Shown: piece after piece, positions 38,083 through 46,271 of the stretch
How positions within the stretch are numbered: the stretch's first letter is position 1
Layout of the letters: the number at the start of each line of letters is the position of its first letter
NCBI GenBank assembly: GCA_023266845.1
Contig: JAHFPH010000008.1
Location: 1-48,118, forward strand
Direction: 5' to 3'
From: Rhodospirillaceae bacterium
GTDB lineage: Bacteria > Pseudomonadota > Alphaproteobacteria > JAEULC01
DNA length: 48,118 nucleotides
The notes under the pieces: model-generated
Database searches by the model: none
What the model was told of the DNA's origin: nothing
Seen by the model: only the letters and a program-made list of their open reading frames with translations
Position numbers and translations under genes: made by a program

Positions 38083-38801
38083 CGGACGTCGGTCTGCTGC
38101 TGCGGCTGCGCGGCGGCGACGGCAGGAAGTCGCGCGGGCCCTGGGGCGGGGGAGGGGGCGAGCCGGGCGGCGCGGAGTCGCGCCAGCCCATGTTCAACAT
38201 CACGACCGCCGTCATGTGGCTGATGATCGCCAATCTGGCGGTGCATCTCGCGCGCATGCTGCTGCCCGAGCAGGCGGACGATGCGCTGGTCTACGACCTG
38301 GCGCTGGTTGCGGCGCGGCTGACCGGGGCCATGCCATGGGGCGCGGTCGATCCGCTGCCGGTCGTGACCTATCAGTTCCTGCACGCAGGGCTGGATCATC
38401 TCGGCATCAACATGCTGGCGTTGCTCGCCTTCGGCACGCCGGTCGAACGGCGCCTAGGCGCCGTGCGTTTCCTTCTGTTCTATCTGGCCTGCGGTTTGGC
38501 GGGGGCGCTGGCGCATGTCGTCGCTTTCGCCGGCTCGCCCGCGCCGCTGATCGGCGCTTCGGGCGCGATCGCCGGTTGCTTCGGCGGCGCCATCCGCATC
38601 ATCGCCGGCACCGGCCCGGAAGGCAGGCTGGCGGGGCTGCGCCAGATCGGCATTCTCGCTGTCGTGTGGCTCGGCAGCCAGGCGGTGTTCGGCGTTTTCG
38701 GCGGCGGAATCGGCTCGGCCGAGATCGTCGCGTGGTGGGCGCATGTCGGCGGATTCCTGGCGGGGCTCGCGCTGATCGGATTGTTCAAGCCGCGCGCTTA
38801 A
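38070..38801 (+). CDS. Rhomboid family intramembrane serine protease (243 aa)
   Basis: Rhomboids cut membrane proteins within the bilayer. The nucleophile is Ser164 in LIGASGAIAG and the base His225 in WWAHVGGFLAGL. HAGLDHLGINMLAL supplies the conserved His and Asn of helix 2. Six helices are visible. The start is uncertain: ATG 38070 overlaps tctA and gives a Gly/Arg-rich cytoplasmic extension of 40 residues, while ATG 38190 (MFNITTAVMW) begins just before helix 1. No link to the TTT transporter is known. Confidence 0.87.
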   Translation: MEALADVGLLLRLRGGDGRKSRGPWGGGGGEPGGAESRQPMFNITTAVMWLMIANLAVHLARMLLPEQADDALVYDLALVAARLTGAMPWGAVDPLPVVTYQFLHAGLDHLGINMLALLAFGTPVERRLGAVRFLLFYLACGLAGALAHVVAFAGSPAPLIGASGAIAGCFGGAIRIIAGTGPEGRLAGLRQIGILAVVWLGSQAVFGVFGGGIGSAEIVAWWAHVGGFLAGLALIGLFKPRA

Positions 38802-38814
38802 GTGACCGCGCGGC

Positions 38815-40272
38815 TCACGCCTCGTATTTCACCGTCGTCATCATGCCGGCGGCCATGTGATACAAGTTGTGGCAGTGCAGCGCCCATTCGCCGGGATTGT
38901 CGGCGTCGAAGGCGACCGTCACGCGCCCGCCCTGGGCCGGCACGATCACCGTGTCGCGCATCGCGCCGTCGATCGCCCGGCCGTTCAGCGCCGTCACCTG
39001 GAAATGGTGCCCGTGCAGGTGCATGGGATGCATCATTCCCGTCGGATTGACGAACGTCATCTGCACGCGCTCGCCCTGCCGGACCGTCATCGGACGGTGC
39101 GCGCCGTGCGTCTGCCCGTTGATGGTCCAGATATAGGGCGGCTGCTCGCCCAGCATGACCGTAAGCCTGCGGTCGGCCGCGCGCCTGGGCAGCGGGTCGC
39201 GCGCGCGCAGCTTCATCTCCAGATCCAGACCGGCCGCCGCAGCCTTGCGCTGGCTCATGGGCGCCAGCTTCACCACCTGGGCTTTTTGCGTAGCCAGGAT
39301 GATGCCCGTGCGCTGCGCCTCGCCTTCGCGCCGCATCAGCACCGGATAGGCGCCTTCGCCGCGCGGCAGGGCCAATAGAAGATCGATGCGCTGGCCCATC
39401 GCCAGCGGAAACTGCGTACCCTCGACCGGCTCGACCGCGTCGCCGTCCACCGCCACGGCTCGCGCCGTTATCGCGCCGGTGTCGACGATGAACGACGTGG
39501 CGGTGGCCGCGTTGATCAGGCGCAGCCGCACGCGCCCACCGCGCTCCACCCGCACCACCTCGGGATCGTTCAGCGTGCGGTCGTTGGCGAGATAGGCGTC
39601 GTACTCGATATCGTGGAGATGCGGCGGCGACGAAGGCGCTGTGGGAGCCTTGGCGACCGGTGCGGGGCGATGCGCGGCATGCGGGTCGGGCTGATCCTGG
39701 CCGGCCATGGCCATATGCCCGGCATGCGCGCCCTGTCCGGCGCCGAGCTTGGCGAACAGCTCCGCCGCGTCGGCGAAGCTGAAATCGTGCAGCAGCACGA
39801 CCGCTTCCTGCGCGTCGTCGCGTCGGTCCTCGCGCACGATCAGGGGTGCTGCCATCAGCATCTGCTCCTGCAACCCCTCATGCGAATGCATCCAGTGCGT
39901 GCCGGGGCGCGGCGCGAAGTCGTAGTCGTAGCGCTGGTCCGGCGGCAGCGGCGGCTGCGACAGGCCCGGCACGCCGTCTTGCGCCGGCGGCGGCGTTTGG
40001 CCATGCCAATGGATCAACGACGGCAGCCCGGCGCGGTTCTCCAGCGTCACGTGGAATCGCTCGCCCGGCTCCAGAACCAGCCCCGGCTTGCCGCCGTCGC
40101 GCGTGATGCCGAACACGCTGGCCGGCTCGCGGTTCACCTCGATCATGCGCCGGGCAATCACCAGCTTCGCCGGTGAGGGGGGTTGCGCCGAGACAGGCCA
40201 GGGCAACGCGGCGGTTGCCGTCGCCGCCAGGCCACGGGCCAGCAGGGAGCGGCGCGTGACCCGGCGGTTCAT
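38815..40272 (-). CDS. Multicopper oxidase, CopA/laccase type (485 aa)
   Basis: Three cupredoxin domains bind type 1, 2 and 3 copper. Ligand motifs are HWHG (His88, His90), HWMHSH (126-131), MHPMHLHGHHF and HCHNLYHMAAGM near the C-terminus, with a Met as axial type 1 ligand. The N-terminus is a twin-arginine signal (RRSLLARGLAATATAALP), so the folded protein is exported to the periplasm. A His/Met-rich loop (about residues 180-220, GAHAGHMAMAG) resembles the copper-handling insertion of CopA/PcoA. ATG at 40272 overlaps the HMA gene by four bases. Likely role: oxidation of Cu(I) or phenolics. Confidence 0.93.
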   Translation of the reverse strand: MNRRVTRRSLLARGLAATATAALPWPVSAQPPSPAKLVIARRMIEVNREPASVFGITRDGGKPGLVLEPGERFHVTLENRAGLPSLIHWHGQTPPPAQDGVPGLSQPPLPPDQRYDYDFAPRPGTHWMHSHEGLQEQMLMAAPLIVREDRRDDAQEAVVLLHDFSFADAAELFAKLGAGQGAHAGHMAMAGQDQPDPHAAHRPAPVAKAPTAPSSPPHLHDIEYDAYLANDRTLNDPEVVRVERGGRVRLRLINAATATSFIVDTGAITARAVAVDGDAVEPVEGTQFPLAMGQRIDLLLALPRGEGAYPVLMRREGEAQRTGIILATQKAQVVKLAPMSQRKAAAAGLDLEMKLRARDPLPRRAADRRLTVMLGEQPPYIWTINGQTHGAHRPMTVRQGERVQMTFVNPTGMMHPMHLHGHHFQVTALNGRAIDGAMRDTVIVPAQGGRVTVAFDADNPGEWALHCHNLYHMAAGMMTTVKYEA

Positions 40273-40463
40273 TTGCCCTCGACCAGGTAGCCCGCGCGTT
40301 CGATCGCCGCGATCACCGCCTGGCGCTCGGCCTCGCCCGTGATCGAAACGCGGCCGGAGCCGAGATCGACCCGCACTTGCGCCCGGGGTGCCGCCGCCGC
40401 GACGAAGCGCCGCACCGCCCCAACGCAGCCCTCGCAATGCATGCCTTTGACCGTCAGTTCCAT
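40269..40463 (-). CDS. Heavy-metal-associated (HMA) domain copper chaperone (64 aa)
   Basis: This single-domain ferredoxin-like protein has the metal motif GMHCEGC (Cys10, Cys13) near its N-terminus and the usual beta-alpha-beta-beta-alpha-beta length, as in CopZ. ATG 40463 is chosen because the upstream extension (TFPALEAPHTRDGRKRRTEA) is not family-like. It overlaps the multicopper oxidase start by four bases and is probably translated with it, which supports a copper role. Confidence 0.9.
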   Translation of the reverse strand: MELTVKGMHCEGCVGAVRRFVAAAAPRAQVRVDLGSGRVSITGEAERQAVIAAIERAGYLVEGK

Positions 40464-40541
40464 GGCCTCGGTCCGTCTTTTGCGTCCATCGCGGGTATGT
40501 GGGGCTTCCAGCGCCGGGAAGGTCAAGCCCGTGCGACGCGC

Positions 40542-40964
40542 CTATTTCTTCCGGGCGCCGGTCAACCGGGCTTCCAGGCTCTTCAGATAGCGCCGATCGG
40601 CTGATGTGAATTCACCTTCCTTGATGTCGTGCTTGAGGTCTTCCAGCATCGCGCGCGTATCGGCCGACAGGTCGTGCGCTTTCATCAGTCGGTCGATCAG
40701 CGCCAGGTCGCCGGCGGCGTCTCCCGGCGGGTCGGCGGCGGGCAAGGCGGCCGTGTCCTCGTCCCCGGCATGGACATGGCCGGGCGGGTCGCCGTCCATC
40801 TGGGCATGCACCACCCCCGTGAACGCCAGCAGCGAGGCCCAGTCCGCCCCGGCTTCCTTCACGCGATGCGCGATTTCGCGCGCCGCGGCCAGGGCCTCGG
40901 GGTCTTCGGGGTGGCCCAGCTTGTGCAGCAGGGCGATTAAACCTTCGCGGTCCTTGAGCGGCAT
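40542..40964 (-). CDS. Unknown 140-aa helical protein in the copper module
   Basis: I do not recognise a named domain. Two helical halves, LKDREGLIALLHKLGHPEDPEALAAAREIAHRVKEAG-like and LALIDRLMKAHDLSADTRAMLEDLKHDI-like, flank an acidic, His-containing linker (DGDPPGHVHAGDED). There is no signal peptide or membrane segment, so it is cytoplasmic. Codon use agrees with its neighbours. It lies 78 bp before the HMA gene on the same strand and may be co-transcribed. The His/Asp linker could bind metal; that is a guess. Confidence 0.7.
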   Translation of the reverse strand: MPLKDREGLIALLHKLGHPEDPEALAAAREIAHRVKEAGADWASLLAFTGVVHAQMDGDPPGHVHAGDEDTAALPAADPPGDAAGDLALIDRLMKAHDLSADTRAMLEDLKHDIKEGEFTSADRRYLKSLEARLTGARKK

Positions 40965-41016
40965 ATCGTCTCCTGTCCAGGCGGAATTCGGGAATGATCG
41001 CGTTCCGTTGTTGTCT

Positions 41017-41046
41017 GTTGTAGCGGTGGGCCGAGGGCGCTACAAC
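41017..41046. promoter_or_regulatory. Perfect 9-bp inverted repeat between divergent genes (upstream of corA)
   Basis: GTTGTAGCG (41017-41025) and CGCTACAAC (41038-41046) are exact reverse complements separated by 12 bp. They lie in the 107-bp gap between the divergent copper-module gene and corA, 25 bp before the corA start. This is the size and place of a regulator's operator; alternatively it forms a leader hairpin. The binding protein is unknown. Confidence 0.6.
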
Positions 41047-41071
41047 ACCGGCCTGATCCGACGAGGGGTGC

Positions 41072-42097
41072 ATGCTGACAGCCTATGCGCTGAACAACGG
41101 CCGGCTGGAAAAGGCGGCGCTGGGGGCATCCGGCGAGCCGCCGGTCAACGCGCTGTGGCTCGATCTGATGTCGCCCACGCGCGACGAGGAGGGCGCGGTT
41201 CAGCGTTTCACCGGCGTCGAGGTCCCGACCCGGGAAGAGATGCAGGAAATCGAGGTTTCCAGCCGGCTCTACCGCGAAGGCGACACGAACTACTTGACCG
41301 CGCCGATCATCCACAAGACCGACACCCCGCGGCCCGAAGTCACGCCCGTGACCTTCATCGTGGCGCGCGGCCAGTTGATCACCGTGCGCTACGCCCATCC
41401 CAAGTCGATCGATTTCTTCTCCGCGCGCGCCGCGCGCCAGGTCGGCTGGTGCACGACGCCCGAGATGGTGCTGCTGGGCCTCTTGGAAACCATCGTCGAC
41501 CGGGTCGCCGACGTGATGGAGCGCGTGGCGGCGGAGCTCGACACCATATCGCGGCGCATCTTCTACGATCCCGCCAGCGGCAACGGCCAGCCGGCGGGCG
41601 AGAAAAGCGACGAGCAGGCCAACGCCGACTTGAACACGGTTCTGCGCCAGCTGGGCCAAGCCGGGGACATCACCACCAAGACACGCGACACGATCCTGGG
41701 CCTCGACCGCATGGTGACCTATATCATCGCCGCCGAGACGCTGGGCGTCAGCCGCGAATCCAAGCCGCGCATGAAAACCCTGACGCGCGACATACGCTCG
41801 CTGGCCGAGCATGACGGGTTCCTGTCGCTCAAGGTCAATTTTCTGCTCGACGCCACGCTCGGCATGATCTCGATCGAGCAGAACCGCATCAGCATCGAGC
41901 AGAACAACATCGTCAAGATCTTCACCGTGGCCGCGGTCGCGTTCCTGCCACCCACGCTGGTGGCCAGCATCTATGGGATGAACTTCAAGTGGCTGCCCGA
42001 GCTGCAATGGGAGTACGGCTATTTCTGGGCGTTGGCGCTGATGGTGCTGTCGGCCGCGCTGCCGTTCCTGTACTTCAAGCGCCGCGGCTGGCTGTAG
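41072..42097 (+). CDS. corA: CorA-family magnesium/divalent cation transporter (341 aa)
   Basis: CorA is a pentameric channel for Mg2+ (and Co2+/Ni2+). The large N-terminal cytoplasmic domain contains long helices ending ISIEQNRISIEQNNIVKIFT. Two C-terminal helices follow, with the YGMNF selectivity motif (Gly302-Met303-Asn304) at the end of the first. The C-terminus FLYFKRRGWL is the usual basic tail. Length is normal for proteobacterial CorA. Confidence 0.95.
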   Translation: MLTAYALNNGRLEKAALGASGEPPVNALWLDLMSPTRDEEGAVQRFTGVEVPTREEMQEIEVSSRLYREGDTNYLTAPIIHKTDTPRPEVTPVTFIVARGQLITVRYAHPKSIDFFSARAARQVGWCTTPEMVLLGLLETIVDRVADVMERVAAELDTISRRIFYDPASGNGQPAGEKSDEQANADLNTVLRQLGQAGDITTKTRDTILGLDRMVTYIIAAETLGVSRESKPRMKTLTRDIRSLAEHDGFLSLKVNFLLDATLGMISIEQNRISIEQNNIVKIFTVAAVAFLPPTLVASIYGMNFKWLPELQWEYGYFWALALMVLSAALPFLYFKRRGWL

Positions 42098-42132
42098 ACG
42101 CAAGAACTTCTTCCCGAAAGGCGGTCCCCCCA

Positions 42133-43722
42133 ATGCGCGACTTCCAGCTACCCGGTCGCTCGACCGTCCATGCGGGCGAGGCGATGGCGGCCACCTCGCA
42201 TCCCCTCGCCACGCTAACGGCGGTGGAGACGCTGAAATCGGGCGGCAACGCGATCGACGCGGCGGTCGCCGCCGCCGGCGTGCTGGGCGTAGTCGAGCCG
42301 GCGATGACCGGCATCGGCGGCGACTGCTTCGTGCTGTACGCGCCCAAGGGCGGCGACAAGGTGATCGCCTATAACGGCTCGGGCCGCGCGCCCAGGGCGG
42401 CTTCGGTCGAGGCGCTGAACAAAAAGGGCGTCAAGACCATCGAGGTGACGTCGCCGCACGCCGTCACCGTGCCCGGTTGCGTCGAGGCCTGGGAGCGGCT
42501 CATCGCCGATCACGGCACGAAGGACCTAGGCGCCTTGCTCAAGCCCGCGATCAAGACGGCGGAAGAGGGGTTCCCAGTCAGCCCGCGCGTCGGGCATGAC
42601 TGGCCGGGCTACGTCGACAAGCTCGGGCGCAATGCCGCGGCGCGCGACGTGTTTCTGCCCCAGGGCCGCGCCCCCAAGGTGGGCGAGCGGTTCAAGAATC
42701 CGCGCCTGGCCGAGACGCTGAAGAAAATCGCCAAGGGCGGCGCCAAGGCGTTTTACACCGGCGCCGTGGCGCATGACATGGTTTCGGCGTTGAACGCGCT
42801 GGGTGGCCTGCACGCGATGGACGATTTCGCCGCGACCAAGGGCGAATATGTCGAGCCGATCAGCACGGTCTATCGCGGCTACCAGGTGCATGAATGCCCG
42901 CCCAATGGCGGCGGCATCACCACGCTGCTGATGCTCAACATTCTGCAGGGCTTCGAGCTCGGCAAGCTCGACCCGAAAAGCGTCGAGCGCCTGCATCTGG
43001 AGGTCGAGGCGACACGCCTGGCCTTCGCCGACCGCGACGCCTATATCGCCGATCCGCGCTTCGGCCGCGTGCCGGTCGAGGAGCTGCTGTCGGAGCGCCA
43101 CGGCGCCGACCAGCGCAAGCGCGTCAAGCGCGACCGCGCGATGGCCGATCCCGGCCCGTCGCTCGTGCCCGCGCATAACGACACGGTCTATCTGTGCGTG
43201 GTCGACCGCGACCGCAACGCGGTCAGCTTCATCAACTCGATCTTTCACAGCTTCGGCAGCGGCATCGCCGCGCCGGGAACCGGGGTGCTGTTCCAAAGCC
43301 GCGGCTTCGGCTTCCGCATGGACCCCGCGCACCCCAACCGCGTGGAGGGCGGCAAGCGGCCGATGCACACCATCATCCCGGCGATGCTGACCAAGGAAGG
43401 CCGCGCCGTGATGCCGTTCGGCGTGATGGGCGCGCATTTCCAGCCCGTGGGCCAGACCCATGTGCTGACCAACATGCTGGATTTCGGCATGGACCCGCAG
43501 GAGGCGATCGACTTCCCACGCGCGCATTACTACGAGGGCGCGGTGCAGTTGGAGCGTGGCTACGGCGACGACATGGCCAAGGGCCTACAGGCCCTGGGCC
43601 ACCGCACCGTGCGCGCCGGCAGTCCGCTCGGCGGCGGCCAGGCGATCTGGATCGACGCCAAGTCGGGCATGCTCACCGGCGGCTCCGACCCGCGCAAGGA
43701 CGGCTTCGCGGCGGGCTATTAG
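42133..43722 (+). CDS. Gamma-glutamyltransferase-like Ntn hydrolase (529 aa)
   Basis: The protein matches gamma-glutamyltransferases that self-cleave into two subunits, with the new N-terminal Thr as nucleophile: here Thr351 in AHNDTVYLCVVD. AMAATSHPLATLTAVETLKSG and GNAIDAAVAAAGVLGVVEPAMTGIGGDCF open the large subunit; GKRPMHTIIPAML and SPLGGGQAIW are small-subunit signatures. No signal peptide is present, unlike periplasmic Ggt, so it is of the cytoplasmic (YwrD-like) type. Substrate is unknown; glutathione breakdown or an acylase role is possible. An inverted repeat doublet follows. Confidence 0.9.
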   Translation: MRDFQLPGRSTVHAGEAMAATSHPLATLTAVETLKSGGNAIDAAVAAAGVLGVVEPAMTGIGGDCFVLYAPKGGDKVIAYNGSGRAPRAASVEALNKKGVKTIEVTSPHAVTVPGCVEAWERLIADHGTKDLGALLKPAIKTAEEGFPVSPRVGHDWPGYVDKLGRNAAARDVFLPQGRAPKVGERFKNPRLAETLKKIAKGGAKAFYTGAVAHDMVSALNALGGLHAMDDFAATKGEYVEPISTVYRGYQVHECPPNGGGITTLLMLNILQGFELGKLDPKSVERLHLEVEATRLAFADRDAYIADPRFGRVPVEELLSERHGADQRKRVKRDRAMADPGPSLVPAHNDTVYLCVVDRDRNAVSFINSIFHSFGSGIAAPGTGVLFQSRGFGFRMDPAHPNRVEGGKRPMHTIIPAMLTKEGRAVMPFGVMGAHFQPVGQTHVLTNMLDFGMDPQEAIDFPRAHYYEGAVQLERGYGDDMAKGLQALGHRTVRAGSPLGGGQAIWIDAKSGMLTGGSDPRKDGFAAGY

Positions 43723-43726
43723 AGTT

Positions 43727-43801
43727 AGCCTTATCCTTCGACAGGCCTAGGGATGAGGCTGAAAAAGAAGTCCTCATGCTGAGCCTGTCGAAGCATGAGG
43801 A
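43727..43801. repeat. Inverted doublet of the CCTTCGACAGGC palindromic repeat
   Basis: Copy one (43727-43759) has arms AGCCTTATCC and GGATGAGGCT around the plus core CCTTCGACAGGC-CTAG. Copy two (43771-43801) has arms TCCTCATGCT and GCATGAGGA around the reverse core GCCTGTCGAAG. They are 11 bp apart, starting four bases after the gamma-glutamyltransferase stop and ending 25 bp before the VOC gene. Confidence 0.85.
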
Positions 43802-43826
43802 CGCATCGACGCGAGAGCGCACAGGA

Positions 43827-44759
43827 ATGACCGCCGAATCGGACCGCCAGCTTCCAGCGGGGAATGAAATCTTCCTCGATCATGTCGGCTATTTCGCGGC
43901 CGATCTCGGCGTAGCGGGCGGGCAGCTCGAACGCCTGGGGTTCCAGGTTTCGCCGGTCAATCTGCAGCAGAACCCCGACGCCGGGGGCGTGCTGCACCCC
44001 TCCGGCACGTCGAACCGGCTGGCGATGCTCCGGCGCGGCTTCATCGAAGTTTTGGCGGTCACGCACGACACGCCTCTGGCCGAGCGCGTGAAAGAAGCGC
44101 TCAGGCGTTACGCGGGACTGCATCTCATCGCCCTGTCGCACGACGATCTCGCGGCCCAGCGCGCGCGCCTCGTCGCGGCCGGATTCAAGATGCACGACAC
44201 GGTCGATCTGCGGCGCCAGACGCAAACGCCCGACGGGCCGCGCGAGGTTTCCTGGTCCGTGCTGCGGCCCGAGGCGCGCGCGCTGCCCGAGGGGCGCGTG
44301 CAGTTCGTCGAATGCCATACGCCCGAATCCGTATGGCCTCCGGTGCTGACCGTGCATCCGAACAAAGCCGACGCCGTGACCGACATACTGCTCTGCGTAG
44401 ATAACCGGCGTGAATCGGCCGAGCGCCTCGGGCGCTATGCCGCGCGCACGCCACAGCACGAGGCCGCGCGCAGCACGCTCGCGCTCGATCGCGGGCGTCT
44501 GATGTTCGTCGATCCTGGAGAGGCAGTAAAATTCCTGCCGGGCTTCGCCGCGCCCGATCTGCCGTTCATGGCCGGCCAGGCGATCCGCAGCGCCGATCTG
44601 GCCGCGACGCGCGATGCGCTGAAGCGCGGCGGCGTCGCGCCGTTGTTCTCGGACAACGAATTGATCTGCATCGGCTCCAAGGACGCGCTGGGCGGGTATC
44701 TGCTGTTCCACAGCGCGTCGGTTGCCGATCCATGGAAGACCTTGGCCGGGCGGGTCTAG
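43827..44759 (+). CDS. VOC / glyoxalase-like protein (310 aa)
   Basis: The N-terminal FLDHVGYFAADLGVAGGQLERLGFQVSP begins a glyoxalase-like fold, and a second paired module starts near VTDILLCVDNRRESAERLGR. This arrangement fits the glyoxalase-like (Glyoxalase_3-type) group, whose members act on unknown substrates. A possible metal His is in the first motif and another in VQFVECHTPESVW. ATG 43827 has AGGA five bases ahead. Its TAG shares the palindrome CTAG with the stop of the convergent transporter gene. No substrate can be assigned. Confidence 0.82.
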   Translation: MTAESDRQLPAGNEIFLDHVGYFAADLGVAGGQLERLGFQVSPVNLQQNPDAGGVLHPSGTSNRLAMLRRGFIEVLAVTHDTPLAERVKEALRRYAGLHLIALSHDDLAAQRARLVAAGFKMHDTVDLRRQTQTPDGPREVSWSVLRPEARALPEGRVQFVECHTPESVWPPVLTVHPNKADAVTDILLCVDNRRESAERLGRYAARTPQHEAARSTLALDRGRLMFVDPGEAVKFLPGFAAPDLPFMAGQAIRSADLAATRDALKRGGVAPLFSDNELICIGSKDALGGYLLFHSASVADPWKTLAGRV

Positions 44760-45859
44760 CCGCGCGCGAACACGGCGCGCAGCGCGCCGGCGAGCGAGCC
44801 TTCTTCCAGGTATTTGATGCCCAGATAGCCGCCGGCCATGATCGACAGCCACGCGATCAACGATCCCAGCGCCAGGGTGGACATGCCGGTGATGCCCTGG
44901 CCGATGGTGCAGCCCAGCGCCAGCACGCCGCCCACGCCCATCATCGCGCCGCCCAGTATGTGGCGCAGCATGTCGGGCGCGTCGGTGAAGCTCTCGACGC
45001 GGAACTCGCGCGTGAGGTACGCGGCCAGGAACGCCCCGGCGATCACGCCAATTCCCGCCGCGATGCCGAAATTGATCTTCGCCCCGGTGAAGGTCATCAG
45101 GTATTGCAGCATGTCGCCGATCGGCGCGACGAAGGTGAAGGAGGCGAGTTGCGTCGGCTCGAACTCGTCCTTGCCCACAACACCGGTAATCAGCCAGCCC
45201 GCGACCACCAGCGCGCCGACGATCAGGCCGGCCGCGATGTCGCGGCGCGCGGCGCGGAACGCGGCGTCCTTGAAGCAAAAGTACAGCAGCGCGCCCGCCG
45301 ACAAGAGCATAAGCCCCAGGCGCAGCGGGGTTTGGCCCATGCCCGTCGCGCTGGCCAGCAGGTCGGCCAATCCCTGCCGCGCTACGCCCAGCTTGGCGAG
45401 GTTGAGATTCGCGCTTTGCTCCAACTGCATCCGCGGCACGCCGATCAGACCGCGCAGCGTGGTATAGGCAGTGATCGCCAAAACCAGGAATACGACCAGC
45501 GATTTCAGGCTGCCGCCGCCCAGCCGCACCAGGGTCTTGTTGCCGCACCCCCCGGTGAGCGTCATGCCGAAGCCGAACAAGAGGCCGCCGACGATCGCGC
45601 CGAACCAGCCGAGATTGGGCGTGAGATAGATCGACTGGTTCAGGTCCACGACGCCCGCGAGATGCAGCCCCTGGCTGCCGAGCATCGCCACGGCGATCGC
45701 CAGCATCCAGGCGCGGAACCGGTTGGCGCTGCCCATCAGCACCAGGTCCGAGATGGCGCCCATGGTGCAGAAATTGGTGCGTTGGGCGGTGGCGCCGAAG
45801 GCGATGCCGGCGGCGAAGCCGGTCAGGGCGACCAATGTATTCACGGGCAGATCGGCCAT
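44756..45859 (-). CDS. YeeE/YedE-family thiosulfate transporter (367 aa)
   Basis: About nine to ten helices form a duplicated membrane protein of the YeeE (TsuA) family, which takes up thiosulfate. The conserved cysteines thought to relay thiosulfate are visible: Cys31 in QRTNFCTMGAISD, the cysteine of LTGGCGNKTLVRLG and that of ALGCTIGQGITGMS. ATG at 45859 has AGAGG seven bases upstream; TAATAT at about 45896-45901 could be its -10. A tusA-type gene, its usual partner, lies divergently about 155 bp away. Confidence 0.9.
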   Translation of the reverse strand: MADLPVNTLVALTGFAAGIAFGATAQRTNFCTMGAISDLVLMGSANRFRAWMLAIAVAMLGSQGLHLAGVVDLNQSIYLTPNLGWFGAIVGGLLFGFGMTLTGGCGNKTLVRLGGGSLKSLVVFLVLAITAYTTLRGLIGVPRMQLEQSANLNLAKLGVARQGLADLLASATGMGQTPLRLGLMLLSAGALLYFCFKDAAFRAARRDIAAGLIVGALVVAGWLITGVVGKDEFEPTQLASFTFVAPIGDMLQYLMTFTGAKINFGIAAGIGVIAGAFLAAYLTREFRVESFTDAPDMLRHILGGAMMGVGGVLALGCTIGQGITGMSTLALGSLIAWLSIMAGGYLGIKYLEEGSLAGALRAVFARG

Positions 45860-45910
45860 TCCCGAACCTCTGTTTGCGGCCCGACTCCTTCCCTATATTA
45901 CAGGCTATCG

Positions 45911-45990
45911 GCCTCATCCTTCGACAGGCCTAGGGATGAGGCGCAAAGCTTTTCAATTCATCCTCACCCTGAGCCTGTCGAAGGGTAAAG
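45911..45990. repeat. Inverted doublet of the CCTTCGACAGGC palindromic repeat
   Basis: Copy one (45911-45942) has arms GCCTCATCC and GGATGAGGC around CTTCGACAGGCCTAG. Copy two (45961-45990) begins TCCTCACCCTGAGCCTGTCG in reverse orientation, with only a partly matching right arm. The doublet separates the divergent yeeE-like and tusA genes and overlaps the region where their promoters must lie. Confidence 0.8.
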
Positions 45991-46015
45991 GGCAAAAGAG
46001 GCGAAACGTGCGATC

Positions 46016-46267
46016 ATGGCCGCTACCCCGGACTCCGTTCCCGCCGACAAGGCGATCGACGCCAAGGGGCTGACCTGCCCCTTGCCGGTGTTACGCGCGC
46101 GCAAGGCGATGGCCGGCCTGCCGGTCGGCGGCGTGTTGCGCGTCGAGGCCACCGACCCCGGCGCGCCCAAGGATTTCGACGTGTTCGTTAGGGCCGCCGC
46201 GCACGAGATGCTAGCGACCAGCGCCGAGAATGGCGTATTCGTTTTCGTCATCAAGAAAGGTCCGTAA
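46016..46267 (+). CDS. tusA: TusA-family sulfurtransferase (83 aa)
   Basis: TusA-like proteins carry sulfur as a persulfide on one cysteine, here Cys21 in KGLTCPLPVLRARKAM, the family signature. The rest (VLRVEATDPGAPKDFDVFVRAA) fits the two-layer fold. It may hand on sulfur from thiosulfate taken up by the divergent YeeE-like transporter, as YeeD/TsuB does with TsuA, or serve general sulfur transfer. A thioredoxin-like gene follows at once. Start ATG 46016 has only a weak ribosome site. Confidence 0.92.
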   Translation: MAATPDSVPADKAIDAKGLTCPLPVLRARKAMAGLPVGGVLRVEATDPGAPKDFDVFVRAAAHEMLATSAENGVFVFVIKKGP

Positions 46268-46271
46268 TCCT

